Origin: Palaemon carinicauda
Lineage: Eukaryota; Arthropoda; Malacostraca; Decapoda; Palaemonidae
NCBI RefSeq assembly: GCF_036898095.1
Contig: NC_090751.1
Span: forward strand, 86,855,298 to 86,919,297
Length of the DNA: 64,000 bases
Direction of reading: 5' to 3'
Shown: piece after piece, positions 11,871 through 21,673 of the stretch
How positions within the stretch are numbered: position 1 is the first letter of the stretch
How the letters are laid out: each line of letters opens with the position of its first letter
Notes under the pieces: model-generated
What the model was told of the DNA's origin: nothing
Database searches by the model: none
Seen by the model: the letters and a program-made list of their open reading frames with translations, nothing else
Position numbers and translations under genes: made by a program

Positions 11871-12387
11871 ACTATCACTAAATATATCCATCGTCGATGA
11901 CCCAAGATGTTGTAACCCAGTTGTGTAAATTAGGTAATCAATAAGCAAATAAAAAAGGAAATAATCAATCAATCTAACACATTCAGAATATCCTGTTCGT
12001 CTTAATCATCTCTTGGGAAAAATATAATCATCCAAAAATATATTTGTAATATATCAAGAGACTCTTAGACTTCCATTGTATGAAGATAAAAACCGAATGG
12101 GCAATATATTTCATAATTTATGTAGCCCAAAGTGCATTATTCAGTCTTGTTGTCCCATTACTCACTGCATGCTTTCAGACTGTCTTCATAAATTCAGATA
12201 ATTAGTGGAGCCTTCCGCTAATGGTGAGATACGCGATTATTTCTGCTTTTCTCCCTGCCGATTTTGATTTCTCTTTAAAGGCCTGATGCTTCAGAAGGTT
12301 TAGTTTGCCATTAACATATATCTATTGTTCTTCCTTTAATAATACTTCTTCCTAAGATTCCAGCTCCACCTTGTTTCTCCCTATTTC
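11871..12387. other. Unassigned sequence
   Basis: Nothing recognised. Confidence 0.4.
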
Positions 12388-12512
12388 GTTGTTGTTGTTG
12401 TTATTATCATTATAACTGACAAGGATACAACCCTAGTTTTGAAAAGATGCTATAAGATCCAACAGGAAAAAATAGCCCAGTGAGGAAAGGAAATAAGGAA
12501 ATGAATAAATGT
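12388..12512 (-). mobile_element. LINE-A copy A2: 3' tail only
   Basis: A (GTT/ATT) tract followed by ATACAACCCTAGTTTTGAAA, AGATGCTATAAGATCC, AATAGCCCAGTGAGGAAAGG: the LINE-A 3'UTR in minus orientation, 5'-truncated to about 120 bp. Confidence 0.85.
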
Positions 12513-13667
12513 AAAGTATAATAAAACACTATTCGCATCCATACATCTTCCCATCTGCGTAAGTATAAATATGTATTGAAAACCTGAAGTACATTGTATA
12601 AAACCCATTAAGGATGCAGTGTATACATATCCTGTATTATCTGATTTGAAAGTTTTCTGAAGCCTAAAATCCCTTTACAGGTCATCACTTTTTTCGTTTT
12701 TGTAACTCATCTAACCAGGGCGTAATCTATTTGGCTTTCCACTCTTCCACTCCCATTGGCAATCAGGTGTTTATCCAACTTCTGAAACCAGGTGTTCACA
12801 CATGCCGATTCAAAAAGTTAATGATTAACTCGTTTAGAATTGCATTCGTTCAAGTCCAAGTTTTTGCATGGTATATAATTACTTTAGACCTAATTTTCGT
12901 AGTATGCGCGAATAGTAATAAAAATCATAACGATAATAGTAATATACTTCTTTTAATTTCCCTAAATCTAAAATTTTGTTTTGACTTCAGTTTCGTTTAC
13001 TTTGCCTTCACAACATTTCCTTTATTAATCAAAAATTGTTCTTAAGTTTTTCACTGTTTGGATGTTCCACTCTCACTCTCTATCGTTTTCATAATAAAAT
13101 TATAAAAAAAAAAAAAAATACTAATTTGCGATTTTCCAATCATCCAACATGATTGTATGCATTTAATAGAAAAAAAAAAAGATATAAGCTTGAAACTCCT
13201 TTGAATCTATGTAAAATAAGTAAACAAAAAGTTAGACTGAACGTCGTTGCTTATTTACATGAAAATAGCCATAATGTTATTTTCATCTTCACACCCTTTG
13301 CGGCGCACGACGTTAGTCAGTTAGCTATTGTGTTCCTTCATGGACAAGGAGACAGGAAAGCTGAAAAAAAATATTCGAGACATACGTGGTGAAATTATTC
13401 ATGAAAGTCCCTTTAATCAACCCACAAATATCAGTGCTAAAACTCGCTAATGCCCAGTCAATTATAGTGTCTCACTGCAGTATATATCGCAACTTTCAAC
13501 AAACTACTACTTATTTTTTAACGTTAGATAACAAGGATATTCTTCAACTTCACCTACGATCATCCTAACCCTGTTCTCTTGTAAAAATGAAGACAACTTT
13601 GAGTTAACTAAATCATAGTTATGAATTTATGGCAATTTCTGTGAATGAGAATATACGCCACGGCATA
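12513..13667. other. Unassigned sequence
   Basis: AT-rich. Frames of 104, 79 and 60 residues (12731, 13153, 13386, all plus) show no domain. A poly(A) tract lies near 13105. No gene can be supported. Confidence 0.4.
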
Positions 13668-13995
13668 TATTGTGGTAGCCTCTGAGGTAACGTCCCTGAC
13701 AGGTGATCGCCAGACTGGGGTTCGAGTCCCGCTAAAACTCGTTAGTTCCTCCGGTCGCTACAACCTCACCATCCTTGTGAGCTAAGAATAGGGGTGTTTG
13801 GGGAGCCTATAGGGCTACTTGCGAATCCTGACCAGACATTGCTTGGCCCTCCTTTGTCTTAGCTTGGGTAGAGAGGGGCTTGGGCGCTGATCATTCGTAT
13901 AAGTGGTCAGTCTCTAGGCCACAGTCCTGCTTGATAGGACAAATTCAATGTCCCTTGCCTCTGCCATTCATGAGTGGCATTTAAACCTTTAAACA
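13668..13995 (+). mobile_element. tRNA-derived SINE, family S1 (best-preserved copy)
   Basis: The head is tRNA-like: GTGGTAGCCTCTGAGGTAAC (A-box region, 13673-13692) and GGTTCGAGTCC (B-box, 13719-13729) at tRNA spacing. A tRNA-unrelated body follows, containing CACCATCCTTGTGAGCTAAG, GGGTGTTTGGGGAGCC, GGCCCTCCTTTGTCTTAGCT and GAGTGGCATTTAAACCTTTA at the end. SINEs are copied by RNA polymerase III and mobilised by a partner LINE. Three more copies, all minus, are in the window. Confidence 0.88.
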
Positions 13996-14156
13996 ACAAA
14001 TCGCCATTGTATATATGAAAAAAAAGTTTGTATATTTTGATATCCTATAAATAAAAACTGTCTGCTGACTACCGGTCTATGCCACCCGGAAGTGGAGATT
14101 TAAAAGACCCCATCGTGTACAGGGAGACTTATTCACTACGTTCTAATTTTTTAAAC
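13996..14156. other. Unassigned sequence
   Basis: Nothing recognised. Confidence 0.4.
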
Positions 14157-14264
14157 AAATGTTCATTTTCATTAGGAATATTTGTATTTATATACATATT
14201 CGTCTGTTCAATAAATGTTCATTTTCATTAGGAATATTTGTATTTATATACATATTCGTCTGTT

Positions 14265-14268
<4 letters not shown>
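14157..14268. repeat. Exact tandem duplication, 2 x 56 bp
   Basis: Units 14157-14212 and 14213-14268 are identical, starting AAATGTTCATTTTCATTAGG and ending CGTCTGTTCAAT, and abut the (AT)n tract. The identity implies a recent event. Confidence 0.95.
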
Positions 14269-14345
<77 letters not shown>

Positions 14346-14347
14346 CA

Positions 14348-14420
<73 letters not shown>
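14267..14420. repeat. (AT)n microsatellite
   Basis: TA repeat with one ACATATACAGTATAT interruption at about 14340. The same interruption occurs in the tract at 16340-16505. Confidence 0.97.
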
Positions 14421-14421
<1 letters not shown>

Positions 14422-14529
14422 ACAGCTTTTTTATATCAAATCACACTAACATAAAAATATCTAACTTAAAGGGAAAATTGTGACATACTTTTAAGAATTT
14501 ATATTAAAAAAATATAAGAATTGATTTTA

Positions 14530-15125
14530 ATGGGGAATACTTTAACGACTTGAAGATTTCCAGTTGACATAGTTCTATATGTGGAATCAAGTGAAGAATT
14601 GCAAAATATAATAGTAGATTTGAATAGAGAAAGCAGAAATGTAGGATTGAAAATTAATGAGTAAAACTAAGATAATGTTCAATGAAAATACATAGAGACA
14701 ATAAATGCAGGTTATGGATGAACCTCTAGAGATTGTTAATGAATATACGTACTTAGAACAGACAGTAAGTGTTTACCCAGGACCCAAGACCAAAATTTAA
14801 AGAAGAATAAGAATGGGATGGGGAGCTTTTAGAAAACAAAAAAAGATTATGAAAACTAAAACACCACTTTGTCTAAAACAAGAGTATTTTATCAGATGGT
14901 CCTACCAGTTTTAATTTATGCTTCAGAACCTTGGAGCTTTAGTAAATCCTTATAAACATAAGACAGTTACAACTCAAAGAGCAATGGAAAGAATAACGAT
15001 GGAAATAACACCAAGAGACTGAAAAAGGGCAATGCGAGAGCAAACTATAGTAGAGGATATTCTAATAACATATATGAACAAGAAATGGATATGAGAATGA
15101 CAGATAATAGAGGGACATTATGAAA
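14530..15125 (+). pseudogene. RTE reverse transcriptase fragment (copy B4, left part)
   Basis: Plus-strand RTE C-terminal half, strongly mutated. Blocks equivalent to IVxDLNRESRNVGLKIN, PLEIVNEYTYL, GMGWGAFRKQKKIMKT, VLPVLIYASEPWSF and TTQRAMERITMEITPRD can be read across stops and frameshifts. The end at about 15120 corresponds to MTDNRGT. The missing 3' end resumes at 16197, so LINE-A copy A3 has landed inside this element. Confidence 0.75.
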
Positions 15126-16158
15126 AACTTTTCATACTCTATACACACGATATGTGGTTTGGCATAGAAAACAAGCTTGTTGCATATGCAGATGATGCTA
15201 CTCTCTTTGCATCAATTCTATCCCCTGAATGTAGATCTGGGGTTGGTGAATCCCTTCATAGAGATTTAGCTAAAATTAGTGCATGGTGCAAATTATAGGG
15301 CATGAAATTGAATCTTAACAACACTCTAAGTATGATTGTAAGTAGATCAAGGACAGTGGCTCCTCTACATCCGAATCTCAGTATTGATAATGTTTCTTTA
15401 AGTTTGCATGACTTAAAATTTTAGGTGTGATTCTCGACCGCAAATTTACTTTTGAGAAACACATTAGGTCTGTGTCTTCTTCAATTCCACAAAAAAAATT
15501 GGCTTATTGAGAAAGTCTTTCAAGATTTTTGATGATCAATCTATTCTGAAGAAGTATTGTTCTCCTGTCTGGTGTTCAGCTGCTGATTCTCATCTTAATT
15601 TTTTGGACAGAAACTTACGGTCTATTAAATTTCTTATTTTTGATCTAGATATTAATCTTTAGCACCGTCGTTCAATTAGTTCATTAGGTATGTTGCATAA
15701 GATTTTTCATAATTTTGGCCATCCTTTACATTCAGATCTTCCTGGACAATTCCATCCTGTTCGTAATACTAGGCAGGTAGTTAATTCTAACAGCCAGGCC
15801 TTCTCCATCATGAGGCTCAATACTACACAGTATTCTAGAAGTTTTATTCCAGCTGTGACCAAGTTGTGGAATGATCTTCCCAATCGGAGAGTTGAATCAG
15901 CAGAACTTCTAAGTTCAAAGTTGCAGCAAATGTTTTTATGTTGAACAGGCTGACATAAGTCTTTTTATAGTATATATATGACATATCTGTTTTGATGTTG
16001 TTGCTGTTTTTAGAATGATTCGTTGTTAATTTGTTCTCATTTATTTATTTCCTTATTTCCTTTCCTCACTGGGCTATTTTTTCCTGTTGGTGCCATAGGG
16101 CTTATAGCATCTTGCTTTTCCAACGAGAGTTGTAGCTCGGCTAATAATAATAATAATG

Positions 16159-16196
<38 letters not shown>
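15126..16196 (+). mobile_element. LINE-A copy A3, 5'-truncated, inserted in an RTE copy
   Basis: It begins inside the RT palm (the HDMWFGIENKLVAYADDATL region at 15150-15210), continues through the C-terminal domain (MLHKIFHNF and WNDLPNR at 15690-15944) and the 3'UTR, and ends in (TAA)n at 16141-16194. Several stops and frameshifts disrupt it. 5' truncation plus a simple-repeat tail is the mark of target-primed reverse transcription. Confidence 0.9.
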
Positions 16197-16197
<1 letters not shown>

Positions 16198-16335
16198 GGT
16201 CCCTAGAGATTTTAAAAGAAGCAGGTTAAGGACGAAAAAAAATTTCTTGTATGAACTGGCAAAGAATGACCATAAAGAGACAAAAATGGAAAGACATGTG
16301 GAATAGTTACGGCTGATGATGATGACGATCATACA
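16197..16335 (+). pseudogene. RTE 3' end (copy B4, right part)
   Basis: The sequence GGTCCCTAGAGATTTTAAAA, AACTGGCAAAGAATGACCAT, GGAAAGACATGTGGAATAG, TTACGGCTGATGATGATGAC is the RTE C-terminus and tail, continuing the fragment that stops at 15125. Confidence 0.75.
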
Positions 16336-16337
16336 TA

Positions 16338-16339
<2 letters not shown>

Positions 16340-16415
<76 letters not shown>

Positions 16416-16417
16416 CA

Positions 16418-16505
<88 letters not shown>
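16340..16505. repeat. (AT)n microsatellite
   Basis: TA repeat following the (GATGAT) tail of the RTE copy. Confidence 0.97.
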
Positions 16506-16507
<2 letters not shown>

Positions 16508-16566
16508 GTGTGTATACATATCAAAAGAATAAGTAATTTCACCCACATTTCCAAGTATAAGTGGAT

Positions 16567-16640
16567 TTATAATGTAAAAACCAATTTCTCCTAAACAGTG
16601 ATATTATAATGTAAAAACCAATTTCTCCCAAACAGTGATA
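16567..16640. repeat. Tandem duplication, 2 x 37 bp
   Basis: Two units starting TTATAATGTAAAAACCAATT and ending AAACAGTGATA, with one mismatch. Confidence 0.9.
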
Positions 16641-17494
16641 TCTAACTTAGCCTATCACGTTCAGCCACCTTGAAAATTACTTTTCCGTCCATTTCCAAAA
16701 TTTCTGTACCTAACTCAGAATCGTACTTAATTAATACTTAAATTTAATTCAGAATTCCCTTTCATAATCAGTCTTCCTTTCCCGCCTGGCACAAGGAGAG
16801 GCGTTGCCATGGAAACCAGATGCCTTTGGAACTCACATCATTAATTATACTTGGAATGAGCGAGCAGAACGCCAGCTAAATGACAGGACTCGTTGTGAAT
16901 TCGGTCTAATTGTCGCTAAGCATATTTTGCTGAGTGGTTCCCCTTTGCAAGTTACCAAACCCATAAGGATATTTGCTGTTGGAAACACATTTGTCTGTGG
17001 CTGGGAAAACGAGCTTCTGTTAAGACTGTTAATGGAAAATCTGACTTTTAGAGAGATTTTATTGACATTTTAGTAATAAAATCCTTTGCTTTTGTTAATG
17101 GAAATGGAGTTTTTGTTAATATTTCGGGAACAAACAACAGAACTTTTTCTAGTATTTCATCCATAAAAAAACAAGACTTTTTTATATCTATGTGATCTAT
17201 CCTGGGACGTACGTTGATATTCAATTAATAGAGTACGTCTCTACAGATTTAGAACTGCCTTCTTTCATGGTGGAAGGAATTTTAGTTGTATTTTTTAAAG
17301 TCTACAACTTTCCCTGGTCAATTCTACATTTTCCTTTAGCATATCTCAGATATTTGCAATGGTGTAAGCAATAAGGAGGTTACATACTAATATTTTTCGT
17401 GTAAATATCTCGCCTCACCACATTAAATTCGAACAATAAAAAACAAGAAATGATATTCACGCGATAGTAGGAATTAACTAGAGTTGGTCTTTTA

Positions 17495-17501
<7 letters not shown>
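16641..17501. other. Unassigned sequence with an X-box-like motif
   Basis: A frame of 89 codons (16804-17073) shows no recognisable domain. GTTGCCATGGAAAC at 16803-16816, overlapping its start, differs from the RFX X-box palindrome at one position. No gene structure can be assigned. Confidence 0.35.

Positions 17502-17565
<64 letters not shown>
17502..17565. repeat. (CT)n microsatellite
   Basis: About 32 CT units. Arg/Glu frames on the minus strand are artefacts. Confidence 0.97.
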
Positions 17566-17566
<1 letters not shown>

Positions 17567-17959
17567 ACACCCGAGCGAGAAATGCAACATCCTCTACAGT
17601 GAATCACTTCAGATATCTGCCTTGTCACATCAAAGATGGACCGGGTCTCGTGTAACGGCAGAAGTTGCGATATGTAGCTGCTGCAAAATGACTTCGGAAA
17701 TTCGAACGAAAATACTTAATTTTAGACGAACTTTGCACTTGACGTTGCGTCTTTGGTTTCGCAAGAATAGAGGTCGTAATTAGAAAGTATATTTAGTATA
17801 TCACAAGTTTACATTTTATATTTTCTCGTTCTTTCTAGTTCCACTTTTTATCAAGATCGAATGTAAGAGATCCTCTTCTTTGGATACTTGCAATCTTTTA
17901 TCTACCTTATTTAATCTTTATATTTCTTTCATCTATATTTCGGCGGCTTTGTCACTGTA
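17566..17959. other. Unassigned sequence
   Basis: Nothing recognised. Confidence 0.4.
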
Positions 17960-18660
17960 CAGGTATTTCGGGAGGTGGGCATCAATGGCATACATCACTC
18001 ACCTCCGCTTCAGTCGGTGTTGTATGGTTGTCCGCTTCTTCTGGAGTGGAGTGGTTGATGACGTTCTAGAAGTTGAATCTGGTTATCAGGTCCCCTCATG
18101 GGAATGGTGTCAACATCAGGAAGGGCAGCTCGCACAGGTTCCAGCATGCATTGCACCCAAAGGCATGAATTAGGTTCCCTTCACCAGGAGATCCGTTTGT
18201 AGCAGGTTGAAAGTGAGCAATATTGGTCATTTCTCTGAGGGCAATTGACATCTTATGATCCCCCAAGGGTTATTAAGAGTAAAAAAAATCTTGGCTATAT
18301 ACACAAGTAGCTGGAAATAGTAAGTATCACTCCAGGAGGTATCATTTGAGGGCATATCATACTGTATTGGAGCTTTCCTTTCCTCACAAAGCCAATAGGA
18401 GATTTCCGGGAAGGTGTTATTGGAGATTGCAGATATTACATAGTCTGTTTTAATGCTTGAGTGGGTCACACCCTTAATGCAGAACTGAACCTTGGTGTGC
18501 TTAAACCAGGCAAATGCATATTTACTGTCGCCGGACAGGAATTTCACAGGGCAGCACAAACAGAGGATTCTGGATTGATGGTGGACATCATCATAGGATA
18601 TGGCAGATGAAACAGTGAGCTGGGAAGTGGACTGCGTGCTAGAGAACTCCACAGGTCACC
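17960..18660 (-). pseudogene. Ty3/gypsy Gag fragment (element G0)
   Basis: Minus-strand frame (18652 down to 18227 and beyond) with FAWFKHTKVQFCIKGVTHSS, TFPEISYWLCEE and, further down, a block equivalent to REMTxIAxxQPxxxGSP. These align in order with Gag of element G1 (FAWFQRAEVQFHINGVTRST, TFPEISNWLCEQ, REMTSIARLQP). The capsid-like part of a related gypsy element is therefore present in the opposite orientation to G1. Pol is absent, and frameshifts and stops occur after about 18230. Confidence 0.8.
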
Positions 18661-18663
18661 AAA

Positions 18664-18941
18664 GTGACAGATCTGACAGAAGTATGTAACAAGGCCAAAC
18701 TATCAAACACCTGACTTTATTTAGTGACAACACAGGTATTTATAGGTCCCCAAAAGGTTCATGTAAGAATGACAATTGCACGTATACAATAAATGGCATT
18801 TTTCAATAAGGTTGGCAATGGCATATAAACTGACAATATAACAGCGGGAATGAAAACAGAGAATAAATTAGTGTGGTACATTAAATGGCTTCTGTCGTTC
18901 GAGATTATCATAGTCCGATAACACTTACTGTAAGCACTGCA
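18664..18941 (-). mobile_element. Candidate 5' LTR of element G0
   Basis: Minus strand: TG...CA limits, a CTATAAATACC TATA box (about 18740), an AATAAA signal (about 18712), and a primer-binding-site-like TTTGGTGACC at the inner edge, just before the gag leader. There is no second copy in the window, so the limits are inferred. Confidence 0.5.
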
Positions 18942-19149
18942 TTGAAGAAAGTGTAGAAATCACTCTTATTTATTTGTATATATATTGCATGCTACATATA
19001 AATTACAACTCACTGTAAATTATCACTGCTATTGCATAATTATTGTAAACCCTTTGTCAGGTGTAAATTTATGAGTTTAGACCATATCGCCAGGCCTGGG
19101 TCTGGGAGGGTATGGGGTACCTGCAGTTGCACCCAGAAGTAAAAGTTAC
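18942..19149. other. Unassigned sequence
   Basis: Nothing recognised. Confidence 0.4.
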
Positions 19150-19348
19150 GAGCCTATACAGCCAGAGGAAAGTAAGAAATCCGCACAATGAAGGGAAAAG
19201 TATTGAACAAGAGGGAATGAAGTGAGAAATCTGCAAGAGGGAAGAATAAAATCAGTATGAGGGAAGAATAAACTCAGCAAGAGGGAAGAAAGAATTAGGC
19301 AAGGAAAAAAATTAGCAAGCAAGTAGAAAGAAATCTGCAAGAGGGAAG
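19150..19348. repeat. Purine-rich minisatellite, about 22-24 bp unit (left part)
   Basis: Imperfect units such as GAAAGAAATCTGCAAGAGG and GAATAAACTCAGCAAGAGG. The same array continues at 24010-24135 beyond element G1, which inserted into it. Confidence 0.75.
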
Positions 19349-19603
19349 TGTACCAACCGTGTGTCACACAATTGTACATAATTCCTTTTGTATATATTAT
19401 GCTTGTATCTTCGCTCTTCCCTCGCACTAAAACGAACATGAAAATTCATGTCTGCTTTTCTCCTCTGTAACATTGTCAATAGTTGAACATGAAAATTCTT
19501 GTTGCTTTGAGATTTTGTATATAAAGGAGAGTGTTCTTTAACAAACAACTCAGTTGATTGCATCCTGCCTTTGAGTCATAACCTCTCTCTCAGCACCGTC
19601 ACA
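19349..19603 (+). mobile_element. 5' LTR of Ty3/gypsy element G1
   Basis: 255 bp, starting TGTACCAACC and ending CACCGTCACA, with TTTTGTATATAAAGGAGAGT as promoter TATA region and CAACTCAGTTG as a likely initiator. The primer-binding site TTGGTGACCCCGGAAG follows at once. Preceded by GAAG (19345-19348), matched by GAAG at 24010-24013 after the 3' LTR: a 4-bp target duplication. Confidence 0.93.
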
Positions 19604-19677
19604 TTGGTGACCCCGGAAGTCGTCTCGCTCCCACTGCCTTCCACCCCCACCTCCCTCGCCCCTCCATCAATGGTACT

Positions 19678-20480
19678 ATGACGGACTCTACTACAGCAGT
19701 TGGCGCTGCGGCCGCCCCATTGAAACTTTCACCGTTCACCAACGGAGAGGCATTTGCTTGGTTTCAGCGCGCAGAAGTCCAGTTTCACATCAACGGCGTG
19801 ACTCGCTCAACCAACAAAGCAGATTATATTCTCGCGGCGATACGCGAGGACACCTTCCCGGAAATATCCAACTGGCTTTGTGAACAAGGAGACACGCCAA
19901 TAGCGCATGACGCCCTCAAAACATACCTTCTGCAGCAGTACTCGCCGTCGCCAGCCGCCCATGTAGCAAAGCTTTTTCAGCCGTTGGGGGACCAAAGGGC
20001 TTCACTTGCCCTCAGGGAAATGACCAGTATAGCTCGCCTTCAACCTACCGCAGACGGCTCTCCTCTTGAGGTGAACCTACTTCGTGCCTTCTGGATACGC
20101 TGTTTACCCGGACCTATAAGCGCTGCCATACCCGATGTCGATAGTTTACCATAAAGGACTTGATGACCAAAGCCGACGCCCTTATGGACAGCCACTTCAA
20201 GACCTCCATCAACGCCTCCACCCCTGACGAAGAGGATGCCTATTCAACCTCAACTGAAGCTGACATGAATGCCGTAGGACATACACGCCTACACCGTGAC
20301 GTGCCGAAGCAGAGACAAAGCCGCCCACCACCCACCAATCGCTCGCGCCCCAACAAACGACTTCTACAGCCACTTACTACCTCCCATCCGCCACAGTTTT
20401 GCTACTACCACTTCAGATTCGGGGCAACTGCGAAGAAATATGCCAAGGATTGTCAGTGGCCAAAAAACTCGTGGTGGTGA
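19678..20480 (+). pseudogene. Gag of Ty3/gypsy element G1 (frameshifted)
   Basis: Gag forms the particle in which the element RNA is copied. The first frame (19678-20156) is 158 residues with FAWFQRAEVQFHINGVTR and LALREMTSIARLQP, the capsid-like region. It ends at TAA, and the C-terminal part continues in another frame from 20160 to 20480. The C-terminal part has the basic PKQRQSRPPPTNRSRPNKR stretch and the finger CYYHFRFGATAKKYAKDC, a C-x2-H-type finger in which one Cys has become Tyr (compare G2: KKCANDC). One frameshift near 20150 separates the two parts. Confidence 0.85.
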
Positions 20481-21417
20481 CCTCCCGTGTTTCTAATCTT
20501 TTCTTTCTACAGGATCCAGGAACAGGCGTGCAATTTTTGGTAGACACGGGTGCTTGTCGTTCTCTTTTGCCAAAGAAACTCTTCAAGACACGACGTAGTC
20601 TGTCTACATCTGCCGACGTCCGCTTCGTAGCTGCCAACGGATCTGCGATACCCACCTACGGTTACGAGAACCTCACATTATCGTTCGGAAACGGTAAATT
20701 CAATTGGAAGTTTCTCGTTGCTGACGTCACAATGCCAATCCTCGGTGTGGATTTCCTCTCTCATTTCCACCTTCTGGTCGATGTCGCCCACCGACGATTG
20801 ATCAACGCAGACTCGTACTTGTCGACACCTCTTCAACCCGCCCCCTCTAACCTCGCTCTCCACATTAGCGCACCCACGGATGCCTACGCCCACCTCCTCA
20901 CGTCGTACCCGGAAGTTTTCCGTCCAGAACTTCGCCAAACGCACATGGTTCCTGCCAAGCACGGTATCTATCACCATATCAATACGACGGGACCGCCAGT
21001 CTTCGCAAAATTCAGACGTCTGGCACCGGAACGATTGGCAGCCACCAAACAGACGTTCACCGAAATGGAGGATATGGGCCTTTGCCAAAAGGCCTCCAGC
21101 CCATGGTCATCACCCTTACACATCGTTCTGAAGAAAGACGGCTCCCTCCATCTGTGCGGGGATTACAGGTGCCTGAACATGCAAACAGAACCGGATCACT
21201 ACCCCCTCCCAAACATTGCCGATGTGACCTCCTACCTGCACAAAGCAAAGGTTTTCTCTACGCTCGATCTCCTGAAGGGATATTATCAGGTGCCTATGAA
21301 CCCAGAAGACATCTCCAAGACTGCCATCACCCCTCCGTTTGGTACATACACCTTCAATTACTCATGTTTTTGCCTTCGTAATGCTGGGGCCACGTTTCAA
21401 CGTCTCATGGATGGCAT
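20399..21417 (+). pseudogene. Pol of element G1, first part: protease and RT N-terminal half
   Basis: This frame overlaps the end of gag. It encodes an aspartic protease with FLVDTGACRSLLPK (DTG at 20543-20551) and ILGVDFL, then the RT fingers: MVPAKHGIYHHI, LHIVLKKDGSLHLCGDYR, FSTLDLLKGYYQVPM and CFCLRNAGATFQRLMDGI. The coding sequence is open up to 21417, where a solo LTR interrupts it before the YVDD motif. Gene order protease-RT-RNase H-integrase defines Ty3/gypsy. Confidence 0.9.
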
Positions 21418-21669
21418 TGTACCAACCGTGTTTCACACAATTGTACATAATTCCTTTTGTATATATTATGCTTGTATCTTCGCTCTTCCCTCGCACTAAA
21501 ACGAACATGAAAATTCATGTCTGGTTTTTCCTCTGTGATATTGTCTGTCTTGTGAAATTGTTATGTCCTTTTGCCTTGAGGTTTTGTATATAAGGAGTGT
21601 TCCACATTAATATAACTCAGTTGTTTCCAATCTGCCTTTGAGTTCACACCCTTACTAGGCGCCGTCACA
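21418..21669 (+). mobile_element. Solo LTR inserted in the RT of element G1
   Basis: 252 bp, TGTACCAACC...CGCCGTCACA, clearly related to the G1 LTRs but diverged (for example the TATTGTCTGTCTTGTGAAAT section is not in G1). Flanked by GCAT at 21414-21417 and 21670-21673, a perfect 4-bp target duplication. The RT reading frame before and after it is in register once 256 bp (LTR plus one GCAT) are discounted. Confidence 0.93.
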
Positions 21670-21673
21670 GCAT

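Noticed and set aside
13668..13740. Functional tRNA gene
   Set aside because: A- and B-boxes are present but no cloverleaf or anticodon arm can be folded, and the head continues into a dispersed SINE body.
17380..17628. Arg/Glu and Leu/Ser repeat frames across (CT/GA)n tracts (also 2658-2912, 3976-4302, 61237-61511)
   Set aside because: Translation of microsatellites only.
20678..21088. Antisense frames over gypsy pol (also 21655-22599, 38396-38722, 48774-49071, 50588-51231)
   Set aside because: Shadows of the coding strand without family motifs.
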